Assembly: GCA_035281745.1 (NCBI GenBank) | Contig: DATEDI010000022.1 | Location: forward strand, 124,001-188,000 | Reading direction: 5' to 3' | Source of the DNA: 66-474 sp035281745 | GTDB lineage: Bacteria > Pseudomonadota > Gammaproteobacteria > Xanthomonadales > Rhodanobacteraceae | Length of the DNA: 64,000 nt | Part shown: positions 18,930 to 27,470 of the stretch, piece after piece | Layout: each line of letters starts with the position of its first letter | Numbering within the stretch: the first letter of the stretch is position 1 | Program-made: the position numbers and the translations under genes | The notes under the pieces: generated by a model | What the model was told of the DNA's origin: nothing | The model's input: only the letters and a program-made list of their open reading frames with translations | Database searches by the model: none

Positions 18930-18995
18930 GTAGGGCGGGTGACAACCCGCCGTGCAGGACTGGCGGCGGGATGCGCTTCGCTCCTCCTGTCCTAC
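18930..18995. repeat. R2 dispersed repeat, copy 3
   Basis: Nearly identical to copy 2 (182 bp away, GTAGGGCGGGTGACAACCCGCC at the left), with the right end degraded to CTCCTGTCCTAC. That end supplies the TAG stop of phhA on the minus strand. Confidence 0.82.
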
Positions 18996-19882
18996 ACGTC
19001 GTCGGTCTTGACCCAGCCTTCGCCCGTCCCGCGGTGGATCACGCGGTCGCTCGCTTGCACTTCGGCCGCCGGCAAAGCGGGCATTTCCTTGAGGTGCGCA
19101 TAGATCGGAGTGAAATCGGGCTCGGTCGCGTCCATCAACTGCTGGAAGCCGTCGATCACGAAATAGGTTTGCTGGTAGGTGTCGATCTTGTAGCGGGTGC
19201 GCATGATGCGCTCCAGGTCGAAACCGATCCGGTTGGGTGAATCCGATTCCAGGCAGTAGATGGACTCGCCCTTGGAGCTGACGATGCCGGAACCGTAGAT
19301 GCGCACGCCGTCGGGCGTGTCGATCAGCCCGAATTCCACGGTGTACCAGTACAGCCGCGTCAGGTTCAGCAGCGCATCTGCGTCGATGCCATGCGCCTTG
19401 ACGCCGCCGCGGCCGTAGGCCTGCACGTAGTCGGCGAATACCGGGTTCAGCAGCATCGGCACGTGGCCGAACAGGTCGTGGAACAGGTCGGGTTCGGAAA
19501 GATAATCGAGCTGCTCGGGTTTCCGGATCCACCAGGTCACCGGGAAGCGGCGGTTGGCGAGATGATCGAAGAAGGTCAGTTCCGGCAGCAGGCCTTCGAC
19601 GCCGACGATTTCCCAGCCGGTGCCGGCTTTCAGGATCTTGTTCAAGTCGTCGAACTTCGGAATCGCGTCTGGCGTCATGCCGAAGCGCTCCTGGTTTTCC
19701 AGGAACTCGTTGCAGGCGCGGCCCTTCAACACGTCGCGCTGGCGGCGGAACAGCGTCGCCCACACTTCGTGTTCCGTGCGCGTGTAGCTCGCCCACGGCT
19801 GCTCGACGGTTTCGGTGGTGTAAACCGGAATATAGCCGCGGTCGGTTTGCTGGTGTTCGACGCGGCGCGGAGTGGTGTTCAT
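18992..19882 (-). CDS. phhA: Phenylalanine-4-hydroxylase
   Basis: 296 residues, as in single-domain bacterial PhhA. It converts phenylalanine to tyrosine using Fe(II), tetrahydropterin and O2. The iron ligands are seen in LFHDLFGHVPML (two His) and in WYTVEFGLI (Glu). Further motifs: ELTFFDHLANRRFPV, IYGSGIVSSKGES and FVIDGFQQLMDAT. Its stop TAG is within an R2 repeat, and the last 35 codons have been duplicated downstream as a decayed copy. phhB is not seen in the window. A divergent acyltransferase gene starts 132 bp from its ATG. Confidence 0.97.
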   Translation of the reverse strand: MNTTPRRVEHQQTDRGYIPVYTTETVEQPWASYTRTEHEVWATLFRRQRDVLKGRACNEFLENQERFGMTPDAIPKFDDLNKILKAGTGWEIVGVEGLLPELTFFDHLANRRFPVTWWIRKPEQLDYLSEPDLFHDLFGHVPMLLNPVFADYVQAYGRGGVKAHGIDADALLNLTRLYWYTVEFGLIDTPDGVRIYGSGIVSSKGESIYCLESDSPNRIGFDLERIMRTRYKIDTYQQTYFVIDGFQQLMDATEPDFTPIYAHLKEMPALPAAEVQASDRVIHRGTGEGWVKTDDV

Positions 19883-20014
19883 GGCGCAATCCTCGTTCGC
19901 ATGCGCCCAGTGTAAGCCGAAGCCAATCGGGATGCCCGTGACGCCGCACTCACGTTAAAGTAACGCCCTTCCATTTTTGCGGAGGGCGCGGCGGCAACGC
20001 GCGCCGGAAAACCC

Positions 20015-20758
20015 TTGAGCCTGTTGCGTTGCGTGTGGCGCGTGCCGCTGTTGCTGCTGGTGGTGGTGGGTGGCTGCCTGCTCGGCATCTTCCTGTTGCC
20101 GCAAGGCCCGAAGCCTGGCACCGCCGGCGTCGCTTTGCTGCGCAACTGGTCGCGCCTGTTCCTGCGCTGCTTCGGCGTGCGCGTGGAACGGCGGGGCGAG
20201 CCCTTGCATGACCCGGTGATGTTCGTCGCCAACCACGGTTCGTGGATGGACATCAGCGTGTTGCATGCCGTGCGTCCGGCCGATTTCGTGGCCAAGGCCG
20301 AAATCGGACATTGGCCGCTGGTGGGCTGGATGGCGCGCCGCGGCGGCACGATTTTCCATCAGCGCGGCAGCACCGATTCGCTGGCGCAGGTAATGACGGT
20401 GATGAGCAATCGCCTGCGTGCCGGCCGCAGCATTGCCGCGTTTCCCGAAGGCGGCACCGCCCCGGCCGGCACGCTGAAGGTGTTCCACGCGCGCATCCTG
20501 CAGGCGGCGCTGGACGCGGGGGCGCCGGTGCAGCCGGTCGCGTTGCGCTACTTGCGCAACGGTGCGCCCGCGCCCGACATGTTGTTCACGCGCGGCGAAA
20601 GTTTTCTGCACAACGTGGGCCGCGTGCTGGGGACGCGCTCGCTGACCGCCGAAGTGAATTTCCTCGAACCCGTGTCGTTCGAGCCGGAAGGCGGTCGTCG
20701 CCGGATGGCCGAAACGGCGCGCGCCGAAATCGCGCAGGTGCTGGGCATCACCGCATGA
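20015..20758 (+). CDS. 1-acyl-sn-glycerol-3-phosphate acyltransferase (PlsC family)
   Basis: 247 residues, single N-terminal membrane helix (LLLLVVVGGCLLGIFLL). The catalytic NHGSWMD (H-x4-D) lies near residue 72, the FPEGGT motif near 148, and the region between reads GWMARRGGTIFHQRG. It would acylate lysophosphatidate to phosphatidate at the inner membrane. The start is assigned to TTG 20015, the only plausible initiator before the membrane helix. Its stop overlaps the next gene's ATG (ATGA), so the two are translationally coupled. Confidence 0.87.
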   Translation: MSLLRCVWRVPLLLLVVVGGCLLGIFLLPQGPKPGTAGVALLRNWSRLFLRCFGVRVERRGEPLHDPVMFVANHGSWMDISVLHAVRPADFVAKAEIGHWPLVGWMARRGGTIFHQRGSTDSLAQVMTVMSNRLRAGRSIAAFPEGGTAPAGTLKVFHARILQAALDAGAPVQPVALRYLRNGAPAPDMLFTRGESFLHNVGRVLGTRSLTAEVNFLEPVSFEPEGGRRRMAETARAEIAQVLGITA

Positions 20759-21759
20759 CACCAACGGCAGATGATGATTTCCGGCCGTCGTGGTGGCTGC
20801 GCAGTCCGCACGTGCAGTCGATGCTGGCCTCGAGTTCGCTGCGTCGCCGTTTGCGTGGCGCGCGTACACGTCGGCTCGAGCGCGACGCCGAGTGGGTGAC
20901 GCTGGATTGCGGCGACGGCGTGCGACTCACCGGTTGCCGCACCGTCCAGAACGTTGCCCCGAACGCGCGCGGCCTGGCGGTGCTGTTCCACGGCTGGGAA
21001 GGCAGCACGCGTTCCGCTTACTTGCTGCAGACCGGCGCGCGATTGCTGGAGGAAGGCTGGGATGTGTTCCGCCTCAACTTCCGCGACCACGGCGACACCC
21101 ATGCGCTGAATCCGGGCATCTTCCATTCCTGCCTGATCGACGAAGTGGTCGGTGCGCTGGGTCAGGTGCAGCAGCGGTATCCGACCCGGCGACTGGTGCT
21201 GGTGGGCTTTTCGCTGGGCGGCAACTTCGCGTTGCGCGCGGCACTGCGCGCGCCCGGCGCCGGCATCGATCTCGCGCGCGTGATCGCGGTCTGCCCGGTG
21301 ATCGATCCGCACGCCGGACTGTTTCAGCTGGAACACGCGCCGCGGATGTACCACGATTACTTCATGTGGAAGTGGCGGCGTTCGCTGCGGCTCAAGCAGC
21401 GCGCATTCGCCGGCACCGAACTGTTCACGCGTCGCGATTTGCGCGGCACGCTGCGCACGCTGACCGAAGCACTGGTGTTGAAGCACACCGATTTCGGAAG
21501 TCTCGACAATTATCTGGATGGCTATTCGGTGGCGGGCGATCGGTTGGCCGAGTTGCGCGTTCCGACTTCGATCCTGGCGACCTGCGATGACCCGGTGTGC
21601 CCGGCGAGCGATCTCGCGACGATGACATTGCCGTCGTGCGTCGAGGTGACGCTCACCCGACGCGGCGGTCACTGCGGCTTCATCCGCGACCGCCATCTCG
21701 GCAGTTGGTCCGAAGACTACATTTCCGCGCGCTTCGCGCGCTTGTGCGATCGTCCCTGA
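20755..21759 (+). CDS. YheT-family alpha/beta hydrolase
   Basis: 334 residues. Opens with FRPSWWLRSPHVQSMLAS, the YheT family signature (W-W-x-x-x-P-H-x-Q-T/S). The oxyanion HGWEGS motif, nucleophile elbow GFSLGGN (Ser), the acidic D near TCDDPVCP and the catalytic His in GGHCGF are all visible. It is probably an esterase acting on lipids or acylated metabolites, in keeping with coupling to the PlsC homologue upstream. The C-terminal CDRP is encoded by the left palindrome of R1 copy 3. Confidence 0.88.
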   Translation: MTPTADDDFRPSWWLRSPHVQSMLASSSLRRRLRGARTRRLERDAEWVTLDCGDGVRLTGCRTVQNVAPNARGLAVLFHGWEGSTRSAYLLQTGARLLEEGWDVFRLNFRDHGDTHALNPGIFHSCLIDEVVGALGQVQQRYPTRRLVLVGFSLGGNFALRAALRAPGAGIDLARVIAVCPVIDPHAGLFQLEHAPRMYHDYFMWKWRRSLRLKQRAFAGTELFTRRDLRGTLRTLTEALVLKHTDFGSLDNYLDGYSVAGDRLAELRVPTSILATCDDPVCPASDLATMTLPSCVEVTLTRRGGHCGFIRDRHLGSWSEDYISARFARLCDRP

Positions 21760-21852
21760 TCGCTGCTTCGCCGAGCGGAGCGGGTCGCCGGAGTTGCTGC
21801 GCGGCCGGCAAGACCAGAACGGGCTTCCGTGGCCTGACTTTCCGCCATATTT
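21746..21852 (+). repeat. R1 dispersed repeat, copy 3
   Basis: Palindrome GCGATCGTCCCTGATCGC at the left, CGGGCTTCCGTGGCCTGACTTTCCGCC at the right. The left end is coding for the end of the YheT gene. Confidence 0.85.
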
Positions 21853-21856
21853 GCGT

Positions 21857-21968
21857 GCGATCTTCCGTGATCGCGGCCTCGGCGGGTCCGATGGTTGACT
21901 GATCCGTTTCGAACCCGGAAACACCAGAACGGCCTTCCATGGCCTGACTTTCCACCAATAGCCGCTAC
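21857..21968 (+). repeat. R1 dispersed repeat, copy 4 (tandem to copy 3)
   Basis: Palindrome GCGATCTTCCGTGATCGC at the left, CGGCCTTCCATGGCCTGACTTTCCACC at the right. It is directly tandem to copy 3, and the pair fills the gap before the TPR gene. Confidence 0.85.
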
Positions 21969-22023
21969 GGTCCAGCGTCGCATGCGCCGTGCATAATGCG
22001 CGTTCGTTTGTCTGGAACGCACC

Positions 22024-24138
22024 ATGCTCGAAGACCTGGTCCAACTGCACCGCGCCGGCCGCCTCGACGAAGCCGAAAGCGGTTATCGCCAATTGCTGGC
22101 CGAGAATCCCGACAGCGCGGCCGTGCTGCATCTGCTCGGGATTCTGCGCGGCCAGCGGGGCGACCTGCCGGAGGCGTACAGGCTGGTGCGGCGTGCCACG
22201 GAACTCGATCCGGGCAACGCTGCCTGCCAGCACACGCTGGGCGAGATGTACCTCAGCGAAAGCCGCCTCGACGAGGCTCAGCAGGCCTACGACCAGGCGC
22301 GTCAGTTGAATCCGAATCTCGCTGCCGCGCACGCCGGCCTCGGTCAGGTCGCGCTGCTGCGCGGCGATGCCGACGGCGCCGAAAGCCATTTCAGGGTGGC
22401 GTTGCGCGCGGACGAAAACGACGTGCAGGCGCTGACCGGCCTCGGCAACCTCGCGCAGCTGCGCGGCGACTCGCCGCGTGCATTGCAACTGTTGACGCAG
22501 GCCGCGGAACTCGCGCCCGACGATCCCCTGATCCAGACCGGCTACGCGCAGGCGATGCTGGATCAGGACATGCTGGATTTCGCGGCGAAGGCGCTCGACA
22601 ACGCATTGACGGTGAAACCCGATTACCCGCTGGCGCAGGCGCTGCGTGCCGACGTACATGTGCGCAAAGGCGACATCGCGGCGGCGTTGCCGATTTTCGA
22701 ATCGCTGCTGGCGCGCGGCGAACAGGTCGCGACGGCGCGGGTGGGTCTGGGCGACGTGGCGCGTGCACAGGGCCGCTTCGACGAAGCCATCGGGCAATAC
22801 GACGAAGCCCTGCGCATCCAGCCCGGGTTGCATCCTGCGGCAGAGCGCCGTGCCGACCTGCTGGCGCGCACCAAGCGGGTCGAGCAAGCCATCGAGGACC
22901 TGCGCTGGCACGTGGCGAGCTACCCCGATGGCGTGCGGGCGCACGCCGCGCTCGCGCGTTTGCTGATGCGCAGCGGCCGCCATGACGAAGCGGTTTCCGT
23001 TTGGACGGGCGCCGAGGCGCGCTGGCCCGATGATGCCGATCTCAAGGCGCAGCACGCGCTGGCATTGGACGGCGCCGGGCGCGTGGATGAAGCCATGGCG
23101 CTCGCGGAAGTCGCGGCGTCTTCGCCGCGGCCGGCACTGGCGATGTTGCGCGCGCGGGGTGCGTTGCTGGCGGGCGACCCTGCTGCCGCGGTGCAACGCC
23201 TGCAACGCGTGGACGAGCGTCAATTCGAGGGCAAGCCGCCCTTGCTGGCGCGCCGCCATCAGCGTCTGCTGGGGCTGGCGTTCGATGCGCTGGAACAATG
23301 GCCGGATGCCGCCGAAGCATTCATGCGTGCGCAGCGTGTCACCGGCGGCCGGCTACCGGACCTGCCGTCCGTGGATGAATCGACGTCCACGCAACTGCAT
23401 CGTCTCGCCGACGAACCCGATTTCGCGGAAGCACGCGACGGGGCGCCGGTATTTCTGTGCGGGCTGCCGGGTTCCGGCGTTGGCCAAGTGGCTGCACTGC
23501 TGGCCGACCAGCCGGGCTGGTTCGTCCGCCGCGAGCGCTTCGAGACGGCCCCGGATTTCGTCAATGCGCCGTTCGATCCGCGCCTCGGCCAGCCGCTGGG
23601 TCAGGCCGACCTCGCGATGCTCGCGCGCCGTTATCGCCGACCGCTGGAGCGTGCGGGCAATACCGACATGAGCCGCGTGGTCGACTGGATTCCGGTGCTG
23701 GATGCGCGGGTGGCGCCGGTGATCAAGCGTGCGCTGCCGGGCGCGCGACTGGTGATCGTGCAGCGCGAGCCGCACGACATGCTGCTCGACTGGCTGGGTT
23801 TCGGCTGGTCGGAAGGGTTTTCCATGCCCGATCCGCTGACCGGCGCGCGCTGGTTGCGGCTGGCGGCCACCCATATCGTGCAGGCCGCCGAGATCCTGCC
23901 GAGTTTCCGGGTCGATCCCGATGCGCTGCTGGCGGCGGGTGATTCGGACATGCGGATGCGATTGGGCGTATTCCTTGGCGTGGCCGACCTGCAGCCGGGT
24001 CCGATGGCGCGCGGTGCCCGCAAGGGCCGCGGCAGCCTGCCGGTCAGTTTCGTGCCCGGACATTCCAGTCATTACCGCGAAGTGTTCTCCGAAGCGTTCG
24101 CGACACTCGACGATCCGGAACCGGTGACCGCGCCGTAA
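22024..24138 (+). CDS. TPR protein with divergent sulfotransferase-like C-terminus
   Basis: 704 residues. Residues 1 to about 440 are tandem 34-residue TPR helical pairs (A-L-x-x-G-x-x-A-x-A pattern). The C-terminal 220 residues align with bacterial sulfotransferase domains by position, but the 5'-phosphosulfate loop, normally G-M-P-R-S-G-T-T, reads GLPGSGVGQVAALL, and the D-P-M-D-V-C-F-S-N-W block reads EPHDMLLDWLGFGW. Catalysis is therefore doubtful; the protein may have kept only a binding role. Two canonical relatives lie at 39-42 kb. It stands alone between an R1 pair and a sugar dehydrogenase gene. Confidence 0.8.
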   Translation: MLEDLVQLHRAGRLDEAESGYRQLLAENPDSAAVLHLLGILRGQRGDLPEAYRLVRRATELDPGNAACQHTLGEMYLSESRLDEAQQAYDQARQLNPNLAAAHAGLGQVALLRGDADGAESHFRVALRADENDVQALTGLGNLAQLRGDSPRALQLLTQAAELAPDDPLIQTGYAQAMLDQDMLDFAAKALDNALTVKPDYPLAQALRADVHVRKGDIAAALPIFESLLARGEQVATARVGLGDVARAQGRFDEAIGQYDEALRIQPGLHPAAERRADLLARTKRVEQAIEDLRWHVASYPDGVRAHAALARLLMRSGRHDEAVSVWTGAEARWPDDADLKAQHALALDGAGRVDEAMALAEVAASSPRPALAMLRARGALLAGDPAAAVQRLQRVDERQFEGKPPLLARRHQRLLGLAFDALEQWPDAAEAFMRAQRVTGGRLPDLPSVDESTSTQLHRLADEPDFAEARDGAPVFLCGLPGSGVGQVAALLADQPGWFVRRERFETAPDFVNAPFDPRLGQPLGQADLAMLARRYRRPLERAGNTDMSRVVDWIPVLDARVAPVIKRALPGARLVIVQREPHDMLLDWLGFGWSEGFSMPDPLTGARWLRLAATHIVQAAEILPSFRVDPDALLAAGDSDMRMRLGVFLGVADLQPGPMARGARKGRGSLPVSFVPGHSSHYREVFSEAFATLDDPEPVTAP

Positions 24139-24301
24139 AGCCGCGTTGCGATTTTGCGTAAACCGAGCGGACTCTGGTGTCGGAGGGACTCGTGCCGGCG
24201 TGTGTCCGGCTTCTCGCGACCGCTGCTCCCGTCCCGAAATTCTCGTTCTGATAACACCCAGGCCGATAGGCTCGATGGTTCATGTCACGGGATGGGTCGT
24301 G

Positions 24302-25450
24302 ATGACTGCGTTGCAGCGTTTTCCCTTAGCCCTTGCCGGCGTCGCCTTGGCGGCCGTCTCGTCAGCCGCGCTCGCGGCGCCGCCGCTGCAAAGCCTGAAG
24401 GTGCCCGCGGGTTTTCATGTTTCCATCTACAGCGACCAGGTGCCGAACGCGCGCGAAATCGCGCTCGGGACCCGCGACACCGTGTTCGTGGGGTCGGGTG
24501 GTGGCAACGTGTACGCGCTGACGGGTATGAAGGACGGCCGCGCCGAGCACGTGCATGTGCTCGCGAAGGGTCTGCAAATGCCCATCGGCGTTGCCTTCCA
24601 TGATGGCGCGCTGTACGTGTCGGCGGTCAGCAGGATCCTGAAGTACCCCGACATTGAAAAACATCTCGCCGATCCGCCGAAACCCGCGGTCGTCACCGAC
24701 AAGCTCCCGCCCAAGACCCACCATGGCGGGAAGTTCATCGCGTTCGCCCCCGACGGCAAGCTGTACGTTTCGATCGGCGCACCCTGCAACATCTGCGATC
24801 CCGGACCGGACTTCGCCAAGATCATCCGCATGAATCCGGATGGCAGCGACTGGCAAACCGTTGCCACCGGCATCCGCAATTCGGTCGGCTTCGACTGGCA
24901 GCCCGGTACGCACACGTTGTGGTTCACCAACAACGGCCGCGACCTGATGGGCGACGACGTGCCCGACGATACCTTGAATCGTGTCAGCAAGCTTGGCGAG
25001 AACTTCGGTTACCCCTGGTGCCACGCGGGCAACGTGCTCGATCCGGAATTCGGCAAGGGCCATTCCTGCAGCGAATTCGCGCAGCCGGCGCTGCGTCTCG
25101 GGGCGCACGTGGCGTCGCTCGGCATGCGATTCTATGTCGGCCGGATGTTTCCCGCCGCGTACCACGATGCCGTCTTCATCGCCGAACATGGCTCGTGGAA
25201 TCGTTCACGCAAATCGGGCTACCGTGTGGTGGTGGCGCATGTGGGCAAGGACGGCAAAGTCAGCCGTTCCGAACCGTTCCTGACTGGCTTCCTGGACGGA
25301 CAGACGCCTCGGGGCCGCCCGGCCGACGTGCAGCCGATGCGGGACGGCAGCCTGCTGGTTTCCGATGACCAAAACGGCGTGATCTACCGGATAACTTTTA
25401 TGCGCTCCTCTATGAACGCTGCATCGCATGGCGACTCGTCCCGTCACTGA
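24302..25450 (+). CDS. PQQ-type sorbosone/glucose dehydrogenase-like beta-propeller, secreted
   Basis: 382 residues with a signal peptide (MTALQRFPLALAGVALAAVS, cleavage near ALA-AP). Propeller motifs of the GSDH/L-sorbosone dehydrogenase family: FVGSGGGNVYAL, ALYVSAVSRIL, the HHGGKFIAFAPDGKLYVSIG block (His of the active site), IRNSVGFDWQPGTHTLWFTN, FGYPWCHAG and FIAEHGSWNRS. Three Cys occur near CNICD. It would oxidise an aldose in the periplasm, passing electrons to a quinone. ATG 24302 was selected because it starts the signal peptide. Confidence 0.85.
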   Translation: MTALQRFPLALAGVALAAVSSAALAAPPLQSLKVPAGFHVSIYSDQVPNAREIALGTRDTVFVGSGGGNVYALTGMKDGRAEHVHVLAKGLQMPIGVAFHDGALYVSAVSRILKYPDIEKHLADPPKPAVVTDKLPPKTHHGGKFIAFAPDGKLYVSIGAPCNICDPGPDFAKIIRMNPDGSDWQTVATGIRNSVGFDWQPGTHTLWFTNNGRDLMGDDVPDDTLNRVSKLGENFGYPWCHAGNVLDPEFGKGHSCSEFAQPALRLGAHVASLGMRFYVGRMFPAAYHDAVFIAEHGSWNRSRKSGYRVVVAHVGKDGKVSRSEPFLTGFLDGQTPRGRPADVQPMRDGSLLVSDDQNGVIYRITFMRSSMNAASHGDSSRH

Positions 25451-25458
25451 AGTCGCCT

Positions 25459-25484
25459 CAACTTTTCACCAACAGCCGCTTCGG
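25459..25484 (+). repeat. R1 fragment (right end only)
   Basis: CAACTTTTCACCAACAGCCGCTTCGG matches the right end of R1 copies 2 and 4. The left palindrome is absent, so this is a truncated element, or a chance match at lower probability. Confidence 0.45.
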
Positions 25485-25511
25485 ACGAAGCTCTCACGGA
25501 TCCTCCCGAAA

Positions 25512-26144
25512 ATGCAAATCCGCAGTGATGGTTTCCAGAACAACGCGCGCATGCCGGCCGAATTCGCGTTCGGCAAGCCCGGTGACAACGGCGAGATGTG
25601 CGTGCTGGCCGGCAACCGCAATCCGCAGCTCGCGTGGAGCGATCCGCCAGAGGCCACGAAATCGTTCGCGCTGGCGTGCATCGATACCGATGTGCCCAGC
25701 AAGGGTGACGACGTCAACAAGGACGGCCGCAGCGTACCGGCCGACCTGCCGCGCGTGGATTTCGCGCACTGGCTGATGATCGACATTCCCGCCACCTGCA
25801 CCGCGATCGCGGCCGGCGCGTGCAGCGACGGCATCACGCCACGCGGCAAACGACAGCCTGACGGCCCCGCGGGTTCACGACAGGGACGCAATGGCTACAG
25901 CGAATGGTTTGCATCCGATCCCGACATGGCCGGCGAATACCTGGGCTACGACGGACCCTGCCCGCCCTGGAACGATACGTTGTTGCACCACTATCACTTT
26001 CGCCTGTACGCGTTGGACGTGGCGCGCCTAGACCTGCCGCATCAATTCGGCTGGCCGGAACTGCAGCAGGCGCTGCGCGGTCATATTCTGGGTCAGGCCG
26101 AGTGGGTGGGTACCTACAGCCTGAACCCGGCCGTGGTCGACTGA
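25512..26144 (+). CDS. PEBP family protein (YbhB/YbcL type)
   Basis: 210 residues, a little longer than E. coli YbhB. It opens MQIRSDGFQNNARMPAEFAFG. Typical phosphatidylethanolamine-binding motifs are seen: NPQLAWSDPPEATKSFAL, then the D-x-D-x-P segment CIDTDVP, FAHWLMIDIPA, GYDGPCPPWNDTLLHHYHFRLYAL (ligand pocket P-P-x-x-x-x-H-H-Y). An insertion around residues 45-60 (SKGDDVNKDGRSVPADLP) is common in the longer subfamily. Cytosolic by sequence, with no signal peptide. Function in bacteria is unclear. Confidence 0.9.
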   Translation: MQIRSDGFQNNARMPAEFAFGKPGDNGEMCVLAGNRNPQLAWSDPPEATKSFALACIDTDVPSKGDDVNKDGRSVPADLPRVDFAHWLMIDIPATCTAIAAGACSDGITPRGKRQPDGPAGSRQGRNGYSEWFASDPDMAGEYLGYDGPCPPWNDTLLHHYHFRLYALDVARLDLPHQFGWPELQQALRGHILGQAEWVGTYSLNPAVVD

Positions 26145-26285
26145 ACGGGTCGGCGGGCGTTTCGCGATTTTCGCCATTCCGTCACGACGCCCGCTGTATG
26201 GTCCAATTCCACCGTCCATGTCGAAGGCGGGGCAAAAAATGGTTTTCATCGCGCCGGTGGGCGCGCCATCAAGGAGAGGATCATC

Positions 26286-26663
26286 ATGGCCAACGACATC
26301 AGCAATGAGGCAGGACGCAACGGTAACCCGCACGAGCGCATCGAGCGTACCGCGACGCGTGTCAAGGAAGGCACATCCAGCGCGGTCAGCGGCGCGAAGG
26401 AGAAGTTCGGCGCCGCCGCCGATCACGTCGAATCGGGCCTGCACCGTGCCACCGACGCCAGCGCGCGCGGCGCCGAACGCGCCGCCGACAAGGCGGGCGA
26501 ATGGCGCGACCGCGGCGCCGATCTGGCTTCCCGAGCCCGCGACCGCGCGGACGACGCGCTCGGCGACGTGCGCGATTTCGTGCGCGAGAAGCCGGTGCAA
26601 TCGGTGGCGATCGCGCTGGCGGCCGGTTGGTTGCTCGGGCGGTTGCTGGGTCCGCGTCGCTGA
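26286..26663 (+). CDS. YqjD/ElaB-like DUF883 membrane-anchored protein
   Basis: 125 residues. Ala/Arg/Asp-rich amphipathic helix with repeated heptads, ending in a single C-terminal hydrophobic segment (VQSVAIALAAGWLLGRLL) and GPRR. Tail-anchored DUF883 proteins such as YqjD bind ribosomes at the inner membrane in stationary phase. GAGGATCATC lies just upstream of the ATG. It is followed by YqjE-like and YqjK-like genes, the same order as yqjD-yqjE-yqjK in E. coli. Confidence 0.82.
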   Translation: MANDISNEAGRNGNPHERIERTATRVKEGTSSAVSGAKEKFGAAADHVESGLHRATDASARGAERAADKAGEWRDRGADLASRARDRADDALGDVRDFVREKPVQSVAIALAAGWLLGRLLGPRR

Positions 26664-26696
26664 CGCGGCCAATAGTTTCCCGGTGGGCGTGCAGGG

Positions 26697-27185
26697 ATGA
26701 ACGTCGAAACCGAAGAACGCCAGGAGTCGGCTGAATCCAAGGCGGAACGGGTCGCCGCGGAGGCTTCGGCCGGTGCGGTGCTGAGCGCTGGCGCGGCACT
26801 GTTCACCTCCCTGCAGCGCACGGCTGCGGCACTGCTGGCGCTGTTGAAGGCCGAGGCGCAGGTATTCGGCGCGAGCATCAGTCTGATCGTCCTTTCCGGC
26901 GTCGCATTGGTCGCGTTTGCCGTGGCGCTGTGGGTATGCGTGGTGGCACTGATCGGCTGGGCGCTGGCCGTGGCGACGCACTCGGTGGGTATTGCGCTGG
27001 GGATTCTGGTCGTGATGCACCTGCTGCTGGTGGCGGGCATCTGGATGGCCATACGGCGTGCCATTTTCCAGGCGACTTTCCCGCGCACCCGCGCGGAATA
27101 CTCGGCGCTGCAACACGGCTTGCGGCAAGACTTCGCGCGTTTCCGGCGGGCCTCGTCCGCGCCGGAACAGGACGGGGCGCCATGA
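26697..27185 (+). CDS. YqjE-like phage-holin-family membrane protein
   Basis: 162 residues. Charged N-terminal helix, a membrane-adjacent Ala-rich segment from residue 26, then two strong membrane helices (ISLIVLSGVALVAFAVALWV, ALGILVVMHLLLVAGIWMA). The C-terminus is basic. This fits the YqjE (DUF1469, Actino-type holin superfamily) fold. It is 33 bp downstream of the DUF883 gene and its stop overlaps the ATG of the next gene (ATGA). Confidence 0.82.
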   Translation: MNVETEERQESAESKAERVAAEASAGAVLSAGAALFTSLQRTAAALLALLKAEAQVFGASISLIVLSGVALVAFAVALWVCVVALIGWALAVATHSVGIALGILVVMHLLLVAGIWMAIRRAIFQATFPRTRAEYSALQHGLRQDFARFRRASSAPEQDGAP

Positions 27186-27436
27186 AGTACACGCGAGCGC
27201 TGGCCAAACGCCGGCAGGCGCTGGCGCGCGTACGTGCCGCGCGCGGCGACCTGCGCGCGTCGTTGAATGACGTCGTCGATGTTTACCAGGCGCATCCGTT
27301 GCCGACGCTGGCCGGCGCGGCGGGCATCGGTTTCGTGCTGGCGCAATTGCGGGTCGGCGGCGGGCTGGTCCGGGCCGGCATGCGCGTGGCCAGCGGGCCC
27401 GCCTGGCGTCTGGTGCGACAATACCTCAACGTCTGA
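27182..27436 (+). CDS. YqjK-like small protein
   Basis: 84 residues. Arg-rich N-terminal helix (KYTRALAKRRQALARVRAAR) followed by a Gly/Ala/Val-rich hydrophobic middle segment from about residue 42. It has no recognised catalytic motif. Translational coupling (ATGA) to the YqjE-like gene supports a common role in membrane envelope physiology, possibly at stationary phase. Confidence 0.75.
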   Translation: MKYTRALAKRRQALARVRAARGDLRASLNDVVDVYQAHPLPTLAGAAGIGFVLAQLRVGGGLVRAGMRVASGPAWRLVRQYLNV

Positions 27437-27470
27437 ACCATCCGCATTGATGTGGCGAAGGGGGTCCGCC

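Noticed and set aside
20548..23298. Long minus-strand open frame across YheT, the R1 pair and the TPR gene
   Set aside because: It crosses two non-coding repeats and runs antisense to two well-supported genes.
24275..24302. Upstream ATG for the PQQ-type dehydrogenase
   Set aside because: The signal peptide begins cleanly at 24302; the upstream residues are not typical of a secreted protein.
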